The translations under genes were made by a program, and so were the position numbers. Of a stretch of DNA of 7,739 nt, positions 1 through 7,136 are shown in pieces (the first letter of the stretch is position 1; each line of letters begins with the position of its first letter). The notes beneath the pieces are model-generated. The model did no database searches. It saw only the letters and a program-made list of their open reading frames with translations, and was not told the origin of the DNA. The DNA is from JAFTYO01 sp045644765 (GTDB taxonomy: Bacteria; Pseudomonadota; Alphaproteobacteria; RF32; CAG-239). The stretch is taken from contig JAZRHM010000023.1 in the NCBI GenBank assembly GCA_045644765.1, positions 1 to 7,739 on the forward strand, written 5' to 3'.

Positions 1-1
1 A

Positions 2-805
2 GTATCGGAAGAAGTTACGTCAAATGGTGTAAATATCAGCAACGACAAGAGCGTATGGGTTAAAACTTTCGGTTCAGATGATGATGTAGAAGTTGATAAC
101 TTTAACAGCACAATCGATGCTGAAGCATATGGTGTTGTCGGTGGAGTAGACAGCAAGGTCTTCAAATATGACAACGGAGTTAAAGCAGCATATGGCATAT
201 ATGGTGCCTATGTTGGCGGAAAACAAAAATATAACGATAGCAAGATTGAGCAAAAGAGCGGCTATCTTGGTGTAAGTGCAGCGTTCAGAAAGAGCAATCT
301 GTTCTCAAACTTCACACTTAATGGTGGATATATAACAAGTGAAGCCAATACCTCTTGGGGTAAAGATAAGTTTGACACCAAGGTAGTAAGCGTTGCTAAC
401 AAGACAGGTTATGATATCAAGACATATAACAACTGGAAAATCACACCGGCGTTGTATGTAGCATATACCGGTATGGATACCGAAGACTACACCAACAAAG
501 CAGGCGTTAAGATGGAAAACGAGTTTTCTAACGTTATAACGATTGCGCCTGAGCTCAAGGTAAGTAACCGCATCGGTAAAGACTTAGACGGTTATGCAAA
601 AGTAAGCTATAAGCATTATATCTATGATGCTGAAGTTAAGGCTGATGATGTAGTGTTAGAAGAAATGAGCGCAAAACCATATGTAGAATATGGCTTTGGA
701 GTTGAAAAGAACTGGGCTGATAAATCAGGCTACGTTGAACTTACCCGTCGCTCCGGCGGCCGTGAAGGTTGGAACATCAACCTCGGCTTAAACTTTGATT
801 TCTAA
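2..805 (+). CDS. Autotransporter beta-domain protein, C-terminal part (5' truncated)
   Basis: The frame is open from base 2 to a TAA at 803-805, giving 267 codons, so the gene begins before the window; the internal ATG at 452 is not its start. The visible part looks like an autotransporter barrel (type V secretion), which inserts in the outer membrane and exports the upstream passenger domain. Evidence: a VWVKTFGS entry motif near visible residues 16-23, similar to the start of many autotransporter barrels; alternating polar/aromatic strands rich in Gly, Tyr and Asn (YGVVGG, AAYGIYGAYVGG, YVEYGFGVEKNW); and a last strand NLGLNFDF ending in Phe, the usual signal for BAM-dependent insertion. 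About 250 residues fits a complete barrel. The passenger lies outside the window, so the role (adhesin, protease or other) cannot be stated. G+C is higher than in the genes at 1120-3528. Another outer-membrane barrel family is possible but less likely. Confidence 0.82.
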   Translation, partial: VSEEVTSNGVNISNDKSVWVKTFGSDDDVEVDNFNSTIDAEAYGVVGGVDSKVFKYDNGVKAAYGIYGAYVGGKQKYNDSKIEQKSGYLGVSAAFRKSNLFSNFTLNGGYITSEANTSWGKDKFDTKVVSVANKTGYDIKTYNNWKITPALYVAYTGMDTEDYTNKAGVKMENEFSNVITIAPELKVSNRIGKDLDGYAKVSYKHYIYDAEVKADDVVLEEMSAKPYVEYGFGVEKNWADKSGYVELTRRSGGREGWNINLGLNFDF

Positions 806-836
806 GCTGAAAATAACAAAAATCATCCTTTATATG

Positions 837-870
837 AAGAACCCCACGTTTTACGTGGGGATTTCTTTTT
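837..870 (+). terminator. Rho-independent terminator after the autotransporter gene
   Basis: A perfect 8-bp stem CCCCACGT (842-849) / ACGTGGGG (853-860) closes a TTT loop and is followed by ATTTCTTTTT (861-870). The A-rich AAGAA before the stem can pair with part of the T tract if A861 bulges. It starts 32 bp after the autotransporter stop. In the reverse direction the hairpin is followed only by TTCTTC, so it may also act weakly on transcripts from the convergent tRNA gene. Confidence 0.9.
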
Positions 871-914
871 ACTATCCAAATCTCAAAGAATAGTTTTAAA
901 TAGGGAGATTAAAT

Positions 915-991
<77 letters not shown>

Positions 992-1010
992 GAAAAATAA
1001 ATTCTCTTAT

Positions 1011-1039
1011 CTGTTATCACAGCAAAATGATATTAGCAA
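1011..1039 (-). promoter_or_regulatory. Possible sigma-70 promoter for tRNA-Val
   Basis: Read on the minus strand, TTGCTA (plus 1034-1039) is followed after 17 bases by TAACAG (plus 1011-1016). An alternative -10 is GATAAC (plus 1013-1018) at a 15-base spacing. The -35 matches the consensus at four of six bases, the -10 at three (TAACAG) or four (GATAAC). Transcription would start roughly 10-15 bases before the mature tRNA. The placement is sensible but the motifs are weak. Confidence 0.25.
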
Positions 1040-1119
1040 GCATTTTTTTTATTTTTTTACCATTTATAAAAATTTAATAATTTGATGCTAACATAAAAAA
1101 ATGTTTGAAAGGATAATAA

Positions 1120-2001
1120 ATGTCTGAAATACATTGTGATTTTAAAGTAGACTATAAAAAACTAAAAATTTTTGAAGAAAATCAAATAACAGATATAAAA
1201 TATCCTGTTATACTTTCTATCCCTCATGCAGGAACTGTTTTTCCAGATGAATTTTTAAATTATACATCAAGAACAATTGAAGAATTGCGTTCAAATGAAG
1301 ATTTATTTGTAAGTGATTTAATTGAACCATTAATGTCTGAGGGAATACAGGTCTTAAGCATGAATATAGCAAGGGCTTTTATTGATATAAATCGAGATAA
1401 AATAGAGCTTGATGCAAAAATGTTTTATAATTATCCCAAAGATAAGTTAGTGATTGAAAATCATCGGTGTCGTTTTGGCTTAGGTCTTATACATCGTATT
1501 GATGCTGATAATAAACCTATTTATGATGGTTTATTATCATACAATGAAGTTCAAGATCGTATTAAATATATTTATGATGCATACCATAAAAAAATAAATC
1601 AAATGATAAATAAATGTCTTAAAAAGTTTGGATTATGTGTTTTAATAGATTGTCATTCAATGCCGTCAAAAATATGTAATATAATTCCGTTAAGCGATAA
1701 TATTGATTTTTGTATAGGTAATTTATTTTCACAAAGTTGTCCTGCGCAAATGAGTGAATTTATTGAACATAATCTTAAAGAAAAAGGTTACAATGTATCA
1801 TTAAATGTTCCATACTCCGGAGCCTTTATCACTTTTAATTATTGTCAACCCAGAAAAAAGGTATATACAATGCAATTAGAAGTTAATAGAGGCCTTTATT
1901 CTCATGAAAATATATTGCAAAAAAATGATAATTTTCAATCAATTAGCAATGATATATGCTCGCTTATTGTTGATTTTTCAAAAAAAGTGCTGGATTTTTA
2001 A
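1120..2001 (+). CDS. N-formylglutamate amidohydrolase family protein
   Basis: A 293-residue protein matching the N-formylglutamate amidohydrolase (FGase) family. Typed members hydrolyse N-formyl-L-glutamate to glutamate and formate at the end of one histidine-degradation route; many relatives have unknown substrates. Family motifs appear in order: SIPHAG (33-38), the NED region (59-61), NIARAFIDINR (82-92), GLGLIHRI (120-127), DCHSMP (177-182), PYSGAFITFNY (231-241) and MQLEVNRGLY (251-260). His37, His179 and Glu254 are the likely metal/catalytic residues by family pattern. There is no signal peptide, so it should be cytoplasmic. The ATG at 1120 is supported by GAAAGGA at 1107-1113, six bases upstream. 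No other hut gene is in the window, so a histidine-degradation role is not backed by context and I give no symbol. The gene is strikingly AT-rich (9 G+C of 60 at both 1141-1200 and 1561-1620), more so than uvrA or the autotransporter end. No convincing promoter was seen in the T-tract-rich leader (1041-1119). Confidence 0.87.
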   Translation: MSEIHCDFKVDYKKLKIFEENQITDIKYPVILSIPHAGTVFPDEFLNYTSRTIEELRSNEDLFVSDLIEPLMSEGIQVLSMNIARAFIDINRDKIELDAKMFYNYPKDKLVIENHRCRFGLGLIHRIDADNKPIYDGLLSYNEVQDRIKYIYDAYHKKINQMINKCLKKFGLCVLIDCHSMPSKICNIIPLSDNIDFCIGNLFSQSCPAQMSEFIEHNLKEKGYNVSLNVPYSGAFITFNYCQPRKKVYTMQLEVNRGLYSHENILQKNDNFQSISNDICSLIVDFSKKVLDF

Positions 2002-2014
2002 AAAAAATTATGTT

Positions 2015-2034
2015 ATTCAACCTTGAATTTTATT
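2015..2034 (+). terminator. Weak candidate terminator after the amidohydrolase gene
   Basis: ATTCA (2015-2019) and TGAAT (2024-2028) form a five-base stem with loop ACCT, followed by TTTATTTT. The stem is short and mostly A-T, so stability is doubtful, but its place 13 bp after the stop codon and the following T-rich run fit a weak intrinsic terminator. Confidence 0.3.
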
Positions 2035-2058
2035 TTCGTTGATATATTTTAACGAAAA
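2033..2058 (+). repeat. Inverted repeat in the 2002-2172 intergenic region
   Basis: TTTTCGTT (2033-2040) and AACGAAAA (2051-2058) are perfect 8-base inverted arms around a 10-base AT spacer. No T run follows on either strand, so it is not a standard terminator. It could be an operator half-site pair or an mRNA hairpin. The rest of the gap holds one more weak hairpin (AGGT 2063-2066 / ACCT 2074-2077) and no gene that I can support. Confidence 0.4.
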
Positions 2059-2172
2059 AGTAAGGTATTTAACACCTGTTTTAAGACTATTTATATGCAA
2101 ATTGTAGAGCGGAAATCAGTTAGAGGGAAGTTCTTTGCTTAAAATGAGGTAAGAATAGGATAGAATTTTACA

Positions 2173-2784
2173 GTGCTGAGAAAAATACTTTTTATATTGG
2201 TTATTTCTTTAGTCATCACATCTCCATTAAAAGCCAAAAAAGAATACAAAGAGAATGTATCAGCTTCAATACAAGCAGATGATACGGATTTGTGTTTGTT
2301 AGCTACTACACGCATGGAAAGTAAATATAGAATAAAACCACATTTATTACAAACAATATCGAGTGTGGAAACCGGTCGTTGGGATTACAAAAAAGCAAAA
2401 TTTATTTCATGGCCATGGACAATCAATGCAAATGGTAAAGGTAGACATTTCAAAACAAAAGAAGAAGCTGTAGCTGCTGTTAAACGATTGCAGGCTAATG
2501 GTGTTGAAAGTATTGATGTAGGATGTATGCAAATTAGTTTAAAGTATCATAATAATGCTTTTAAAAGTATTGAAGATGCTTTTGAGCCTGAAAAAAATGT
2601 TGAATATAGTGCAAAGTTTCTAAGAAAACTTTATAATCAAAGAAAAGATTGGACTAAAGCTGCTATGGCATATCATTCAAAAATTCCATCAAAAGGATTG
2701 AGATATAAGCAAAAACTTATAAATCATTATGAGAAAAATAAATTAGCACTGGCAGATATAAGTTCTAATACTTCGTTATTTTAA
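2173..2784 (+). CDS. Secreted lytic transglycosylase (SLT-domain protein)
   Basis: A 203-residue exported protein of the soluble lytic transglycosylase fold, which cleaves the MurNAc-GlcNAc bond of peptidoglycan to give 1,6-anhydro-MurNAc ends. The start is GTG at 2173: an in-frame TAG at 2161-2163 rules out anything upstream, and this start gives a clean signal peptide (MLRK, a hydrophobic run at 5-17, likely cleavage after LKA near residue 21). SLT motifs: SSVETGRW (63-70) with Glu66 as the predicted catalytic acid, WPWTIN (80-85), DVGCMQIS (115-122, the GLMQIN-type motif) and MAYHS (165-169). The layout resembles small alphaproteobacterial SLT proteins. The nearest Shine-Dalgarno, AGGA at 2157-2160, is 12 bases from the GTG, rather far. 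The thioesterase gene follows after 12 bp, so the two are probably co-transcribed. A role in wall turnover is expected; a dedicated role in secretion-system assembly has no contextual support. Confidence 0.88.
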   Translation: MLRKILFILVISLVITSPLKAKKEYKENVSASIQADDTDLCLLATTRMESKYRIKPHLLQTISSVETGRWDYKKAKFISWPWTINANGKGRHFKTKEEAVAAVKRLQANGVESIDVGCMQISLKYHNNAFKSIEDAFEPEKNVEYSAKFLRKLYNQRKDWTKAAMAYHSKIPSKGLRYKQKLINHYEKNKLALADISSNTSLF

Positions 2785-2796
2785 GGAATATCTTTT

Positions 2797-3528
2797 ATGG
2801 AACGATACACGAAAATATATAATCTTCGTACATATGAGTGCGATAAAAATGGTTATTTACGCATAGTTTCATTATTTAATTTACTTCAAGATATGGCAGA
2901 TTCTCATGCAACTGATTTAGGGTTGGGTATGGAATTTTGTTTATCAAAAGGACTAGCATGGGTAGGGGCAAACTATCATGTAAAAATAAACAGAATGCCT
3001 AAAATTCATGAAAACATTAAAATTATAACATGGCCTTCAGAAGAAAGAAAGCTTGGAGCAATTAGAGATTTTGCCGTTTATGATGAAACAGATGCATTAA
3101 TTATGGTTGCTTCAAGTCAATGGATATTGATAGATTTTGTAAGAAAACGTCCGGTTGCTCTTAAAGAGAAACTTCCTCAATATAAAGTTATAAACGAACA
3201 TTCTTTAATATCAGCATTTGAAAAACTACCTGATGTTGAAAAAACAGACATAGACAAAACATTTTCAGTACGTTTTGATGATATAGATATAAATATGCAT
3301 GTAAATAATTCTCTTTATCCTTTATGGGCAATAGAAACCTTAGAATATTCTTTCAGAGATTGTTATTTGCCGGAAGAAATTGAAATAATGTTTAAAAAAG
3401 AAGGTTATTTAGGAGAACATGTTAATGTTAAATCGCAAATTAACGGGATTCAAACATTGCATTCTATTAAGTCGACAGACGATGATAGAGAATTATCTCG
3501 CATCAGAATAAAATGGAAAGAAAGATAA
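2797..3528 (+). CDS. Acyl-ACP thioesterase family protein
   Basis: A 243-residue double hotdog-fold protein resembling the FatA/FatB-like acyl-ACP thioesterases, which release free fatty acids from acyl carrier protein in the cytoplasm. The N-terminal hotdog has the helix LFNLLQDMADSHATDLG (26-42) and the strand segments IITWPSEER (76-84) and SSQWILIDFVRKRPV (106-120). The C-terminal hotdog carries the active-site signature RFDDIDINMHVNNSLY (159-174), in which Asp164, Asn166 and His168 align with the catalytic Asp-x-Asn-x-His of the plant enzymes. Further on, KKEG (200-203) sits where plant enzymes have Glu-Cys, so the Glu (202) is kept and the Cys is Gly; the Cys is not thought to be strictly required. 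ATG 2797 is set by AAGGA (2783-2787) overlapping the upstream stop. It is the second gene of a likely operon with the transglycosylase. Its stop is 4 bp from the convergent queH stop. Chain-length preference cannot be read from the sequence; acyl-CoA substrates are possible. Confidence 0.87.
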   Translation: MERYTKIYNLRTYECDKNGYLRIVSLFNLLQDMADSHATDLGLGMEFCLSKGLAWVGANYHVKINRMPKIHENIKIITWPSEERKLGAIRDFAVYDETDALIMVASSQWILIDFVRKRPVALKEKLPQYKVINEHSLISAFEKLPDVEKTDIDKTFSVRFDDIDINMHVNNSLYPLWAIETLEYSFRDCYLPEEIEIMFKKEGYLGEHVNVKSQINGIQTLHSIKSTDDDRELSRIRIKWKER

Positions 3529-3532
3529 AATT

Positions 3533-4063
3533 TTACCTGGGCATACAACCACAGTATGTCTGATTATATAGTTGCAGCTCTCTGATTAACTCATTTCTAA
3601 GTTCTTGCATGCCGTTTTTACGACCTTCGATATGAATATAAGGACATTTTGTTTCGGTGGAAGCAATTTCAGCCATATTATTGACTTGATCCAAATTTTT
3701 ATACCGAGATACTCCTAAAACAGATGCGACAGCCGTAAACTCATTTTCCATGGCATATTCCATCACTCTTTTAAGCCTGAGATAAAAACATATAGAGCAA
3801 CGTTTTCCTCGTTCAGGCTCGTTTTCTAATCCTTTAATTTCTTTACACCAACGATCGTTATCATATTCTAGCTCTATGAAGTTAATGCCATATTTTTCAC
3901 ATACTCTTTTATTTTCATCTTTTCTTTTTATATATTCTTCATATGGCCTTATGTTCGGATTATAGAAAACAACGGAAAAATTTTTATTTTGCTCAGCCAG
4001 TGTTTTTATAACAGCACAAGAGCAGGGAGCACAACATGAAAGTAATAAGATATTTTCTGTCAT
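3533..4063 (-). CDS. queH: Epoxyqueuosine reductase QueH
   Basis: A 176-residue QueH-type (DUF208) protein. QueH reduces epoxyqueuosine to queuosine at tRNA wobble position 34, replacing the unrelated cobalamin-dependent QueG. The family fingerprint is complete: LLSCCAPCSC (7-16) with the adjacent Cys10-Cys11, YNPNIRP (34-40), GKRCSICFYLRL (86-97) with Cys89 and Cys92, VSRYKN (118-123), and LYNQTYCGC (165-173) at the C terminus. Cys10, Cys11, Cys89 and Cys92 correspond to the cysteines that bind a 4Fe-4S cluster in characterised QueH. The protein lacks a signal peptide and should be cytoplasmic. Its ATG overlaps the uvrA stop by one base (TAATG), and AAAGGA near the uvrA 3' end serves as ribosome-binding site, so translation is likely coupled to uvrA. 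No other queuosine gene is in the window. No intrinsic terminator is visible between this gene and the convergent thioesterase gene. Confidence 0.94.
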   Translation of the reverse strand: MTENILLLSCCAPCSCAVIKTLAEQNKNFSVVFYNPNIRPYEEYIKRKDENKRVCEKYGINFIELEYDNDRWCKEIKGLENEPERGKRCSICFYLRLKRVMEYAMENEFTAVASVLGVSRYKNLDQVNNMAEIASTETKCPYIHIEGRKNGMQELRNELIRELQLYNQTYCGCMPR

Positions 4064-6876
4064 TATAATTTTCCTTTTAAATATTTTCCGGTATAGCTTT
4101 CTTTTACCTTAACAATTTCTTCCGGCGTGCCTTTAGCAATTATTTTACCTCCATTATCGCCACCTTCCGGACCAATATCAATTATATAATCGGCAGTTTT
4201 TATAACATCTAAATTATGCTCAATTACAATTACTGTGTTTCCTTGTTCAACAAAAGTATGAAGCACTTTCAACAAGTGATTAATATCTTCAAAATGAAGT
4301 CCGGTTGTAGGCTCATCAAGAATATAAAGAGTTTTTCCCGTGGCTTTTTTAGAAAGCTCTTTTGAAAGTTTTATACGTTGTGCTTCGCCACCCGATAATG
4401 TTGTGGCAGGTTGACCTAAATGTATATAACCGAGACCGACTTGTTGTAGAAGTTTTAAACGATTTTTTATAGATGGTATATTTTCAAAAAACTTATAAGC
4501 TTCATCAACTGTCATATCTAATACATCAGCAATAGATTTTGATTTATATTTTACGCTTAAAGTTTCTCGATTGAAGCGCTTTCCTTTACAGACATCACAT
4601 TCTACATATACATCAGGTAAAAAATGCATTTCTATTTTTGTAACACCATCTCCTTTACAAGCCTCACATCTTCCTCCTGCAACATTAAAAGAAAATCTTC
4701 CTACGTTATAGCCTTTGGCTTTTGCTTCAGGTAAATTAGCAAACCAATCGCGAATGTAAGTGAAAACACCGGTATAAGTTGCCGGATTTGAGCGAGGAGT
4801 TCTGCCTATGGGAGACTGATCTATGTCTATAATTTTATCAATATTTTCAAAACCTTTTATAGATTTGTATATTCCGGCAGGTTCTCTTGAACCATTAATT
4901 TTGTTATTTAATGCTTTGTATAAGGTTTCCAGAATTAAGGAAGATTTTCCGCTTCCTGACACTCCGGTAACTACATTAAACATTCCAAGCGGGACTTTGA
5001 GATTGACATTTTTTAAATTGTTGGTTTGAACGCCGTCAAGCTCAATAAATAGTCCGTTTCCTTTACGTCTTTTTTTCGGTACATCAATCTTTTTGTTACC
5101 GTTGATATATTGGGCTGTTAACCCCATATTTTCTTTCAGCACCTTATCGACAGTTCCTTTTGCAACAATTTCTCCTCCTTGTTGGCCGGCTAAAGGTCCC
5201 ATGTCAATCAGATAATCAGCAGCTTTAATAGCATCTTCGTCGTGTTCAACTACAATAACGGTGTTGCCTATATCACGCAAATGATATAATGTGTTTAACA
5301 GTTTATCATTATCTCTTTGGTGAAGACCTATTGACGGTTCATCAAGCACATACATAACGCCGGTTAAACCTGAACCGATTTGTGAAGCAAGACGGATACG
5401 TTGCGCTTCACCACCTGACAAACTTCCGGCTTGGCGTGAAAGAGTTAAATATTCTAAGCCGACATTGCTTAAAAATTGCAAGCGTTCAACAATTTCTTTC
5501 AATATTTTACTTGCAATTTGTTGTTTTTGAGGTGTTAATTGCTCTTTAATACCGCTAAACCACGTAAGCGCATTTTTAACAGACATATTGCAAACATCCA
5601 TAATATCCAATCCGGCAATTTTTACGGCTAAAGCTTCCGGTTTTAAACGCTTAGCTTTACAAAATTCGCAAGGAGCAGCTGATTGATAGTGAGATAATTC
5701 TTCTCTGACGGCCGCAGAATCTGTTTCTAAAAAACGCCTTTCAAGATTAGGTATTACACCTTCAAAAGGTTTATCTGTCATAAAGCGCGAATAGTATATC
5801 GGAACAGGTATATTACCGGAACCATACAGTATGATATCTTTTGCTTTTTGCGGAATATCTTTCCATGGAGTTTTTGTTGAAATATTCAAAAAATCACACA
5901 ATGAATTTATTGCTTGTGTATAAAAAGATGTCCTGAATCCATACCAGGGAGCAATTGCTCCTTGATCAATATTTAGGTTTTCATTAGGAACTATCAGATT
6001 AGGGTCCATATAAAGTTTTGCCCCAATTCCGTCACAGTGCGGACATGCGCCAAAAGGGTTATTAAAAGAAAAAAGTCTGGGTTCAATTTCTTCAATAGTA
6101 AAACCGGATACCGGACATGCAAACTTAGATGAAAAAATTTCTCTTTTTGACGTTTCGGGAAAATCCACAAATATAATACCATTACTAAGTTTTAATGCTG
6201 TTTCAACAGATTGAGATAAGCGTTCTGAAATACCATCTTTAATAACAATTCGGTCAATAACAACTTCAATGTCGTGCTTTATATTCTTATTTAATGACGG
6301 AATTTCATCAATTTGATACATATTGCCATCAATATTTATGCGTTGATATCCTTGCTTTTGTAAATTTTCAAATTCCTTTTTGAATTCTCCTTTTTTTCCT
6401 CTGGCAATCGGAGCTAATAAAATGAGTTTTGTTCCGTTATCATTTTGTAAGATTTTATCTGCAATTTGAGAAACTGTTTGAGCTTCAATAGGAAGACCTG
6501 TCGCAGGTGAATACGGAGTTCCGGCTCTGGCCCATAAAAGGCGCATATAATCATAAATTTCCGTAACGGTACCAACAATGGAACGAGGGTTATGAGATGT
6601 CGTTTTTTGTTCAATTGAAATTGCAGGAGATAAACCTTCTATAGAATCAACATCAGGTTTTTTCATCAAGTCTAAAAATTGGCGAGCATATGATGATAAG
6701 CTTTCTACATAACGACGTTGTCCTTCAGCGTATATAGTATCAAAGGCAAGCGAAGATTTTCCGCTTCCGGATAATCCTGTGATAACAGTGAGCTTATCCT
6801 TTGGAATATCAATACTGATGTTCTTCAAATTATGTTCACGTGCACCTTTAATTTCAATTTTTTTACTATGTGTCAT
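4063..6876 (-). CDS. uvrA: Excinuclease ABC subunit A (UvrA)
   Basis: A 937-residue, full-length UvrA (E. coli is 940), the damage-recognition ATPase that loads UvrB in nucleotide excision repair. Both ABC modules are intact: Walker A GLSGSGKS (34-41) and GVSGSGKS (638-645), signatures LSGGE (486-490 and 827-831), Walker B MYVLDEP (508-514) and LYILDEP (850-856), with switch histidines in VVEHD (542-546) and VIEHN (884-888). The DNA-binding zinc module in the second half is complete (Cys737, Cys740, Cys760, Cys763). In the first half the CPxCG motif is CPVSG (254-258), with Ser257 for Cys, while Cys278 and Cys281 are kept; I recall this form as common in alphaproteobacterial UvrA, so it is a lineage marker rather than damage. 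Another CxxC lies at 403-406. The ATG has a good ribosome-binding site, AGGAGC (plus 6884-6889). No GTTC-N7-GTTC or CTG-N10-CAG SOS box was found upstream. It is followed by queH with a TAATG overlap. Confidence 0.98.
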   Translation of the reverse strand: MTHSKKIEIKGAREHNLKNISIDIPKDKLTVITGLSGSGKSSLAFDTIYAEGQRRYVESLSSYARQFLDLMKKPDVDSIEGLSPAISIEQKTTSHNPRSIVGTVTEIYDYMRLLWARAGTPYSPATGLPIEAQTVSQIADKILQNDNGTKLILLAPIARGKKGEFKKEFENLQKQGYQRINIDGNMYQIDEIPSLNKNIKHDIEVVIDRIVIKDGISERLSQSVETALKLSNGIIFVDFPETSKREIFSSKFACPVSGFTIEEIEPRLFSFNNPFGACPHCDGIGAKLYMDPNLIVPNENLNIDQGAIAPWYGFRTSFYTQAINSLCDFLNISTKTPWKDIPQKAKDIILYGSGNIPVPIYYSRFMTDKPFEGVIPNLERRFLETDSAAVREELSHYQSAAPCEFCKAKRLKPEALAVKIAGLDIMDVCNMSVKNALTWFSGIKEQLTPQKQQIASKILKEIVERLQFLSNVGLEYLTLSRQAGSLSGGEAQRIRLASQIGSGLTGVMYVLDEPSIGLHQRDNDKLLNTLYHLRDIGNTVIVVEHDEDAIKAADYLIDMGPLAGQQGGEIVAKGTVDKVLKENMGLTAQYINGNKKIDVPKKRRKGNGLFIELDGVQTNNLKNVNLKVPLGMFNVVTGVSGSGKSSLILETLYKALNNKINGSREPAGIYKSIKGFENIDKIIDIDQSPIGRTPRSNPATYTGVFTYIRDWFANLPEAKAKGYNVGRFSFNVAGGRCEACKGDGVTKIEMHFLPDVYVECDVCKGKRFNRETLSVKYKSKSIADVLDMTVDEAYKFFENIPSIKNRLKLLQQVGLGYIHLGQPATTLSGGEAQRIKLSKELSKKATGKTLYILDEPTTGLHFEDINHLLKVLHTFVEQGNTVIVIEHNLDVIKTADYIIDIGPEGGDNGGKIIAKGTPEEIVKVKESYTGKYLKGKL

Positions 6877-6901
6877 AAATATTGCTCCTAAAACTTAACA
6901 C

Positions 6902-6930
6902 AATATAATTGAGTTTATCTGACAAAACAA
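6902..6930 (-). promoter_or_regulatory. Candidate sigma-70 promoter for uvrA-queH
   Basis: On the minus strand TTGTTT (plus 6925-6930) is followed after exactly 17 bases by TATATT (plus 6902-6907). The -10 matches TATAAT at five of six bases, the -35 at three. Transcription would start near 6895, leaving about 20 bases of leader containing the AGGAGC ribosome-binding site. Spacing and placement are good; the -35 is weak. Confidence 0.45.
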
Positions 6931-6972
6931 CATATTTTTGAAAATTACCGGATAAAAAATTGCCAAAAAAAT

Positions 6973-7015
6973 AAAAAATCATGATTTTTTTTGTTGTAAT
7001 ATTATGATTTTTTTG
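6973..7015. repeat. AT-rich palindrome and direct repeat between uvrA and the lipoprotein gene
   Basis: AAAAAATCATGATTTTTT (6973-6990) is a perfect 18-bp palindrome centred on TCATGA. Its right half extends to ATGATTTTTTTTG (6981-6993), which recurs as ATGATTTTTTTG (7004-7015) with one T fewer, 23 bp away, about two helical turns. The palindrome has no room for a normal loop without losing its core and follows no gene, so a terminator is unlikely. A dimeric regulator's site, or simply bent A-tract DNA, are the main readings. The rest of the 6877-7136 intergenic region holds the uvrA promoter candidate and the lipoprotein leader. Confidence 0.55.
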
Positions 7016-7136
7016 CTAAACTGACGAAACTTAAATAGCTTTTATGTTTATTATTGGAAAATTGAAAAGATTTTTCATACCTTTTGTTGTGAACATAAGG
7101 CTTTGTTTCGATGTTTAATCTCTAAAATTCAACACT

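Noticed and set aside
452..805. A separate 117-residue gene starting at ATG 452
   Set aside because: The same frame is open back to base 2 with continuous barrel-like sequence, so 452 is an internal methionine of the autotransporter.
879..910. AATCTC (879-884) / GAGATT (905-910) inverted repeat downstream of the tRNA
   Set aside because: Arms are only six bases with a 20-base AT-rich spacer and no T run after it on the minus strand; compatible with chance.
4823..5029. Plus-strand open frame inside uvrA
   Set aside because: It lies antisense to highly conserved UvrA sequence (second Walker A region), has no ribosome-binding site and no recognisable protein features.
5994..6614. Two short minus-strand open frames (5994-6182 and 6414-6614)
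   Set aside because: Both are out-of-frame readings within intact uvrA coding sequence; no start signals or family resemblance.
6973..6990. Palindrome read as a Rho-independent terminator
   Set aside because: It is nearly all A-T, follows no gene end, and would need to break its TCATGA core to form a loop.
6877..7136. SOS (LexA) box upstream of uvrA
   Set aside because: I looked for the alphaproteobacterial GTTC-N7-GTTC and the CTG-N10-CAG patterns on both strands and found neither.
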